A DNA stretch of 39,323 nucleotides from positions 1-39,323 of the IMG/VR virus record IMGVR_UViG_3300033141_001167; one strand, given 5' to 3'. Positions 36,426 through 39,323 of the stretch are shown piece after piece; within the stretch, counting starts at the first letter, position 1, and each line of letters opens with the position of its first letter. The stretch is from a virus. A model generated the notes under the pieces. It did no database searches. It was given only the letters and a program-made list of their open reading frames with translations, and was not told where the DNA came from. A program made the position numbers and the translations under genes.

Positions 36426-36588
36426 ATTTCTATCAAGAAAGTTTCTGTTGGCAGTGGGGGCTATTCTAGCCGACATTCTAATAGGGCTTGGCTATAATGT
36501 AGACCCCGCCCTAATTGCCGAAATAGCAGGGGCGATTGCCGTTATCTATGTAGCCGTTGAGGGAACTATTGACGCTGTAAAGAAATAA
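36412..36588 (+). CDS. Holin-like membrane protein (58 aa)
   Basis: AGGAGG site before the ATG. Two hydrophobic helices (FLLAVGAILADILIGLG and LIAEIAGAIAVIYVAVEG) separated by a short turn, basic N-terminus and charged C-terminus: a small two-span holin layout. Last gene of the late operon. No endolysin gene was recognised beside it. Confidence 0.7.
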   Translation: MRWSKFLSRKFLLAVGAILADILIGLGYNVDPALIAEIAGAIAVIYVAVEGTIDAVKK

Positions 36589-36754
36589 CCCCCCCTCTAT
36601 TAGTAACCCCTGGGTTTGACCACCCCGACTCCTTACCGCTTCTTCTGGGTAGAGGCGGGGTTTGGCACACAATCTTACAGCACATTAAACATTGCCAGTC
36701 TTCATCCGTATTCTTTCCTATAAGTGGGCTTTTACACTTGGGGCAGTATTTCAT
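36566..36754 (-). CDS. Zinc-ribbon protein (62 aa), last early gene before convergence
   Basis: CPKC and CLMC in MKYCPKCKSPL and DWQCLMCC form a zinc ribbon; the C-terminal 30 residues are low-complexity and may be read from the convergent terminator region. The last 23 bases overlap the end of the holin-like gene on the other strand. The start lies in leader repeat A. Confidence 0.65.
   Translation of the reverse strand: MKYCPKCKSPLIGKNTDEDWQCLMCCKIVCQTPPLPRRSGKESGWSNPGVTNRGGVISLQRQ
36623..36660. terminator. Strong hairpin at the convergent junction
   Basis: CCCCG-CTC-TACC pairs with GGTA-GAG-CGGGG (three tiers, two small internal mismatches). It lies where late and early units meet head-on. 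It lacks a T-run on either side, so it may slow both polymerases without being a classic intrinsic terminator. Confidence 0.5.
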
Positions 36755-36777
36755 AACTCTATATCGCTCTCTACTTC
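36752..36777 (-). repeat. Dispersed leader repeat A, copy 2
   Basis: One mismatch to 2730-2755; includes the start codon of the 62-aa zinc-ribbon gene. Confidence 0.75.
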
Positions 36778-36964
36778 AAAGTAGATAATTCCTTAAGGGC
36801 TTATCGTATTTGGTTGGTTTCTGCCATTCGGGAAAGCCCTCTTTAATTGTGCCATCTGAGATTTTACCTCCCGTAGCCTCATCAAGGTCAACTGCTACTT
36901 GGCAATGAAAGCACATTCCACTTTGCCGAGTAGGACACTTTGAGCCACACCTTTTACATATCAT
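36776..36964 (-). CDS. Zinc-ribbon protein (62 aa)
   Basis: ATG behind AAAGGAGAAGGGG (leader repeat B). CKRC and CFHC pairs (residues 3-6 and 18-21) form a ribbon; the rest is charged (EGFPEWQKPTKYDKPL). Function unknown. Confidence 0.7.
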   Translation of the reverse strand: MICKRCGSKCPTRQSGMCFHCQVAVDLDEATGGKISDGTIKEGFPEWQKPTKYDKPLRNYLL

Positions 36965-36986
36965 CCCCTTCTCCTTTCGGCATATA
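36959..36986 (-). repeat. Dispersed leader repeat B, copy 2
   Basis: One mismatch to 3127-3154; holds the ribosome site and start of the gene at 36776-36964. Confidence 0.75.
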
Positions 36987-36997
36987 TCTGATACTTC

Positions 36998-37363
36998 TTA
37001 TTCATTCTCTATATCATCCCTTAATAAGGGTTCTAGCTTGTGGGCAAGTTCCTCACTGGCCTCAAATATCTCTTGCTCGGTTGCGTATCTATATCTGGCT
37101 AATGCCTCCAACCTATAGGTTAGCAAGTGAAGTGCCTCGTGTTTCGCACTAACCCTAATATCGTTAAAGGGTTTATCTTTAACGGGGACTTTGCTATTTA
37201 ACCACACCGTAGCACACATAGTAGTTTGGTTAACCGATATTTCGGCAAAGCTATCCCTTGTAGGTTCATACTTAAAGTAAATCCTGTATCCATTAAGCCC
37301 AAGAAGCTTACAGTATCGCAGAAAATACCCCTTAAATAAATCAAAGTCATCATTGTCTTTCAT
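36998..37363 (-). CDS. HExxH-containing putative metallopeptidase (121 aa)
   Basis: HEALH at residues 75-79 sits in a helix (VSAKHEALHLLTYRLEALA), as in SprT-like and other zincin domains. The preceding beta strands (FAEISVNQTTMCATVWLNS) match the usual strand before the active helix. Acidic residues further on could be the third ligand. Target unknown; small phage zincins of this kind are uncharacterised. Confidence 0.65.
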   Translation of the reverse strand: MKDNDDFDLFKGYFLRYCKLLGLNGYRIYFKYEPTRDSFAEISVNQTTMCATVWLNSKVPVKDKPFNDIRVSAKHEALHLLTYRLEALARYRYATEQEIFEASEELAHKLEPLLRDDIENE

Positions 37364-37580
37364 TCTTCACCCTTTCTATAGCCTCATTTATCATAGCCTT
37401 TAGAGTCTCACCATAGTCGTCCGATACCTCATCAATACATCTTGAGAAGGGGCAATTTGTCTCACAATGCGAACGGGCTTGGGGGTCTACAATCCTCAGA
37501 ATGGTGGTGGCAAGGAGGCACCCCCTCCCGTCACGCCTATCCCTAGTTTTCCAGATATGCAGTAAATCCTTCTCGTTCAT
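37350..37580 (-). CDS. Hypothetical Cys-containing protein (76 aa)
   Basis: Start at 37580 (MNEKDLLHIWKTRDRRDG) because AAGGAG lies 6 bases before it; the ATG two codons earlier has no space. Cysteines in HCETNCPFSRC could bind zinc or iron. Overlaps both neighbours. Confidence 0.65.
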   Translation of the reverse strand: MNEKDLLHIWKTRDRRDGRGCLLATTILRIVDPQARSHCETNCPFSRCIDEVSDDYGETLKAMINEAIERVKNERQ

Positions 37581-37743
37581 ATCCATCTCCTTCTCCTTGC
37601 CCGAAACGCAGTTCCCATTTATTTTCTATCTTATGTGCTCTTATAGCTTGGCACCCCTTTCTTTTGCAAACCTGATACTCTATGCCGTTCTCTACAAAGC
37701 AATGCCAGATATGCGGTCTGCCATCTATACATTTAGACTTCAT
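37543..37743 (-). CDS. Hypothetical small protein (66 aa)
   Basis: AAGG just before the ATG. Contains HIWHCFVENGIEYQVCKRKGC, a likely zinc site with Cys and His. It overlaps the next gene by 38 bases, which lowers confidence slightly. Confidence 0.6.
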   Translation of the reverse strand: MKSKCIDGRPHIWHCFVENGIEYQVCKRKGCQAIRAHKIENKWELRFGQGEGDGYEREGFTAYLEN

Positions 37744-37749
37744 AAGCCT

Positions 37750-38007
37750 TCATTCTTTTATATCAATCTCTTTTATTTTTAGAATATCATAAAAGACCTC
37801 AAGGGCAGGGGGGCTTCCCACAAACTTTAGCCCTGCTTCTTTGGAGAATTGAAGAATAAGGTCGGCCTCTATGCCTGCCCCATAATGAGATAGAGGAGTG
37901 CTAAATACCAAGCGCCCAACTATCTTTTCCCTCAATTTCTCTGTATCATTCATCGGTGATGCTCTTGACTTGCGCTCATAAAATGGCCCGTAACAATAAG
38001 CCTTCAT
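37750..38007 (-). CDS. Hypothetical protein (85 aa)
   Basis: AGGAGGAATGAG upstream of the ATG. Contains KLREKIVGRLVFSTPLSHYG and a helical C-terminus (ALEVFYDILKIKEI). No family recognised. Three bases after the Nmad1-like gene stop. Confidence 0.65.
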   Translation of the reverse strand: MKAYCYGPFYERKSRASPMNDTEKLREKIVGRLVFSTPLSHYGAGIEADLILQFSKEAGLKFVGSPPALEVFYDILKIKEIDIKE

Positions 38008-38010
38008 CTC

Positions 38011-38298
38011 TCATTCCTCCTTTAGGGGCAAAGTAAACCACCCCCGTCTTACCAAAAGTGCCACGATAGAATATCCCGCCGTGTCCATCCAGCTATCATC
38101 TACGGCTTCATTCTTGGGCTTCTTACCTTGCTTGTATAAGTTTTTAAGGCGGGCTATCTTATCATTTGTCCTGACTAAAACACCGTATTCCCCAAAATCC
38201 AGTATATTGGCTTGACCATAATCTGCCTGTTTCATAGTCACTAGCTCAGCGATTTCATCGGCAAGTAACTTACAAGCTTCCTCAAATGTTTTCGGCAT
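38011..38298 (-). CDS. Nmad1 (DUF1599)-like nucleotide-modification-associated protein
   Basis: Residues 20-80 (KQADYGQANILDFGEYGVLVR, then DKIARLKNLYKQGK and DSWMDTAGYSIVALLV) match the Nmad1/DUF1599 pattern, an all-alpha MazG-related fold found with nucleotide-modifying phage enzymes. It would act on free nucleotides; the real substrate is unknown. No base-modification enzyme was recognised nearby. Confidence 0.8.
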   Translation of the reverse strand: MPKTFEEACKLLADEIAELVTMKQADYGQANILDFGEYGVLVRTNDKIARLKNLYKQGKKPKNEAVDDSWMDTAGYSIVALLVRRGWFTLPLKEE

Positions 38299-38300
38299 CT

Positions 38301-38570
38301 CTACCTCCTCGGATATTTCCTTCTATAATACAAAGTGCAACCTAGCAGGGCAAGGCATAGGATAAATGAGATTAAATACCCATACCCCCAAACCCAGTAG
38401 TCACTACACCACGCCCTTGGCAATCTAATGCTTACGCTTATAAACAGGGCAACAATCCAACGGAGTGAAAAACTCTTTGTTGAGCGGGTTCGCCTCAACT
38501 TCAAGATTTGGTCTAAATTGCCCCACCATATAATCAGAAGCCCCAGTAAATAGAAAATATCAAATCCCAT
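38301..38570 (-). CDS. SemiSWEET/PQ-loop-like membrane protein (89 aa)
   Basis: Three predicted membrane helices in 89 residues with the PQ-loop style motif GNLDQILKLRRTRSTKSFSL after helix 1 (LDQ in place of PQ) and Trp/Tyr-rich loops. SemiSWEETs are dimeric sugar carriers of this size. Transport by this protein is untested; a phage-encoded version could also alter host entry or metabolism. Confidence 0.6.
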   Translation of the reverse strand: MGFDIFYLLGLLIIWWGNLDQILKLRRTRSTKSFSLRWIVALFISVSIRLPRAWCSDYWVWGYGYLISFILCLALLGCTLYYRRKYPRR

Positions 38571-38756
38571 CTAATCTAACTCCGCAATCCTTTCGCCATC
38601 TAAATTATAAGCTCGGTCATTACACTTGGGGCAGAAAAGATATTCAGGTATGTGTTCAAGCCCACTAAAATATTCTAGAGGTTCTTGGCAGCGTGGACAC
38701 CCCATCCTCTTTACTGCCATAATCTCTAACATATCTAATGCTTCCATTCTATCCAT
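38571..38756 (-). CDS. Zinc-ribbon protein (61 aa)
   Basis: CPRC and CPKC pairs at 20-23 and 42-45 separated by an aromatic strand (YFSGLEHIPEYLF). AAGGAGG upstream. One base from the SemiSWEET-like gene. Function unknown. Confidence 0.7.
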   Translation of the reverse strand: MDRMEALDMLEIMAVKRMGCPRCQEPLEYFSGLEHIPEYLFCPKCNDRAYNLDGERIAELD

Positions 38757-38784
38757 CTAATCCTCCTTATATATTATTCCCTTA

Positions 38785-38991
38785 TTAACTACCATCATTT
38801 ATCACTCCACACTTGCTACATTTATAATTGACATACCATTCAGTGCCATAATAACCAGTATATGTTCCGCTATTGAGCACTTGCACAAATCTTCCGCATC
38901 GATAGCATTGGAACGGGCGAGGTCTAGCACGCTTTCTCAATTCCACCAAATCTATAACTATGCGTGGGTGTTCCTGTGTAGGCTTATCCAT
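38785..38991 (-). CDS. Zinc-ribbon protein (68 aa)
   Basis: CYRC (29-32) and CSKC (58-61) with a central YTGYYGTEWYVNY strand. Basic N-terminus. AGGAGG upstream. Function unknown. Confidence 0.7.
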   Translation of the reverse strand: MDKPTQEHPRIVIDLVELRKRARPRPFQCYRCGRFVQVLNSGTYTGYYGTEWYVNYKCSKCGVINDGS

Positions 38992-39003
38992 CTTAACCTC
39001 CTA

Positions 39004-39105
39004 TTATTCCCTTAACCAGCGCTCAATGTAAAAGCAAAAAATCGCACAACTCGGCATACAGAAAAGCACACAGATAACTATATGTAGAAAAAGGTCTAGT
39101 GTCAT
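39004..39105 (-). CDS. Small membrane protein (33 aa)
   Basis: GGAGGAGAA before the ATG, coupled to the preceding gene by ATGA. One hydrophobic span with several cysteines (LHIVICVLFCMPSCAIFCFY). Possibly a membrane regulator; function unknown. Confidence 0.6.
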   Translation of the reverse strand: MTLDLFLHIVICVLFCMPSCAIFCFYIERWLRE

Positions 39106-39323
39106 TTCTCCTCCAATAGGGCTAGGATTTCATCTTCAATATCAAAAACACCGTGATACTCCAATATTTCCTTTATCTTCTCCCTCAACTCAGGGCTATT
39201 CCTGATATGGGCTAGTTGGGCTTTGGCTATGGCTCTTTTGTAGATATAGCTTCCACTACTAATATCCTTCTGATGGTTGGGGAGACTACGATAAGTCTCC
39301 ATCTCTACTTCGCCTATCTCCTC
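39102..39323 (-). CDS. Hypothetical 83-aa protein, continuation at the window end
   Basis: C-terminal part and second copy of the frame that starts at 144. The first codons are cut by the window edge. The full protein ends EILEYHGVFDIEDEILALL. See the entry at 1-144. Confidence 0.8.
   Translation of the reverse strand, partial: EEIGEVEMETYRSLPNHQKDISSGSYIYKRAIAKAQLAHIRNSPELREKIKEILEYHGVFDIEDEILALLEEK
39210..39323. repeat. Terminal direct repeat, right copy
   Basis: Exact copy of the first 114 bases of the window; marks circular closure. Confidence 0.95.

Overview
This window is one complete genome of a tailed bacteriophage. The last 114 bases (39210-39323) repeat the first 114 exactly, and one small gene reads across that joint. 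The unique circle is therefore 39,209 bp, opened at an arbitrary point. TerL, portal, scaffold, HK97-type coat protein, connector-like protein, tail hub and fibre-like proteins identify a dsDNA tailed phage. Clean Shine-Dalgarno sites, ATG/GTG/TTG starts and sigma70-like promoters point to a bacterial host. Abundant FmdB-type zinc ribbons, a DUF3008 protein, the style of the coat protein and the absence of a recognisable endolysin would fit an uncultured sediment or groundwater bacterium, possibly a Chloroflexota/Dehalococcoidia host. That host is a low-confidence inference. No integrase, repressor, DNA polymerase or RNA polymerase was recognised.

There are two opposed transcription units. 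The minus-strand unit runs from about 10850 leftwards through position 1 and on from 39209 down to 36566. It is a dense operon of small early genes, many of 20-60 codons, with ATGA/TAATG overlaps. It holds a Toprim primase, a RecA/DnaB-like ATPase with an iteron-like repeat array at its start codon, a NinG-like nuclease, an HNH endonuclease, a calcineurin-like phosphoesterase, an HExxH protein, an Nmad1 (DUF1599)-like protein, a SemiSWEET-like membrane protein and many zinc-ribbon proteins. The plus-strand unit (11281-36588) holds the packaging, head, tail and lysis-type genes: TerS-like, TerL, portal, a 1904-residue virion protein, a Com-like zinc finger, scaffold, coat, a beta-helix protein, tandem paralogous small virion proteins, connector, hub, GLUG-repeat protein, tail fibre, and an XhlA-like plus holin-like pair. 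The units diverge from 10850-11280, which contains promoters and repeated operator-like motifs, and converge at about 36566-36660.

The most unusual content is non-coding. Between the primase operon and a small upstream gene lies 583 bp (5707-6289) without a credible gene. On the minus strand it folds into many helices, including two tandem copies of one architecture: a 10-11 bp stem closing an H-type pseudoknot. The two copies keep the pairing while the bases differ. A second RNA candidate (22238-22409) has its own extended -10 promoter and an intrinsic terminator just before the scaffold/coat genes. Other notable items are a cluster of seven GCGTTACA sites next to the TerS-like gene (possible packaging site), a broken tRNA-Leu-like element wrapped around a 34-codon membrane ORF, two HNH genes that each carry a private promoter, and a 66-bp perfect duplication that produced two hybrid small genes.

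A plausible programme is as follows. Early minus-strand transcription makes the replication and host-takeover proteins and the large RNA. The divergent control region then switches on the long late operon, within which further promoters and the 22365 terminator would adjust capsid gene dosage.
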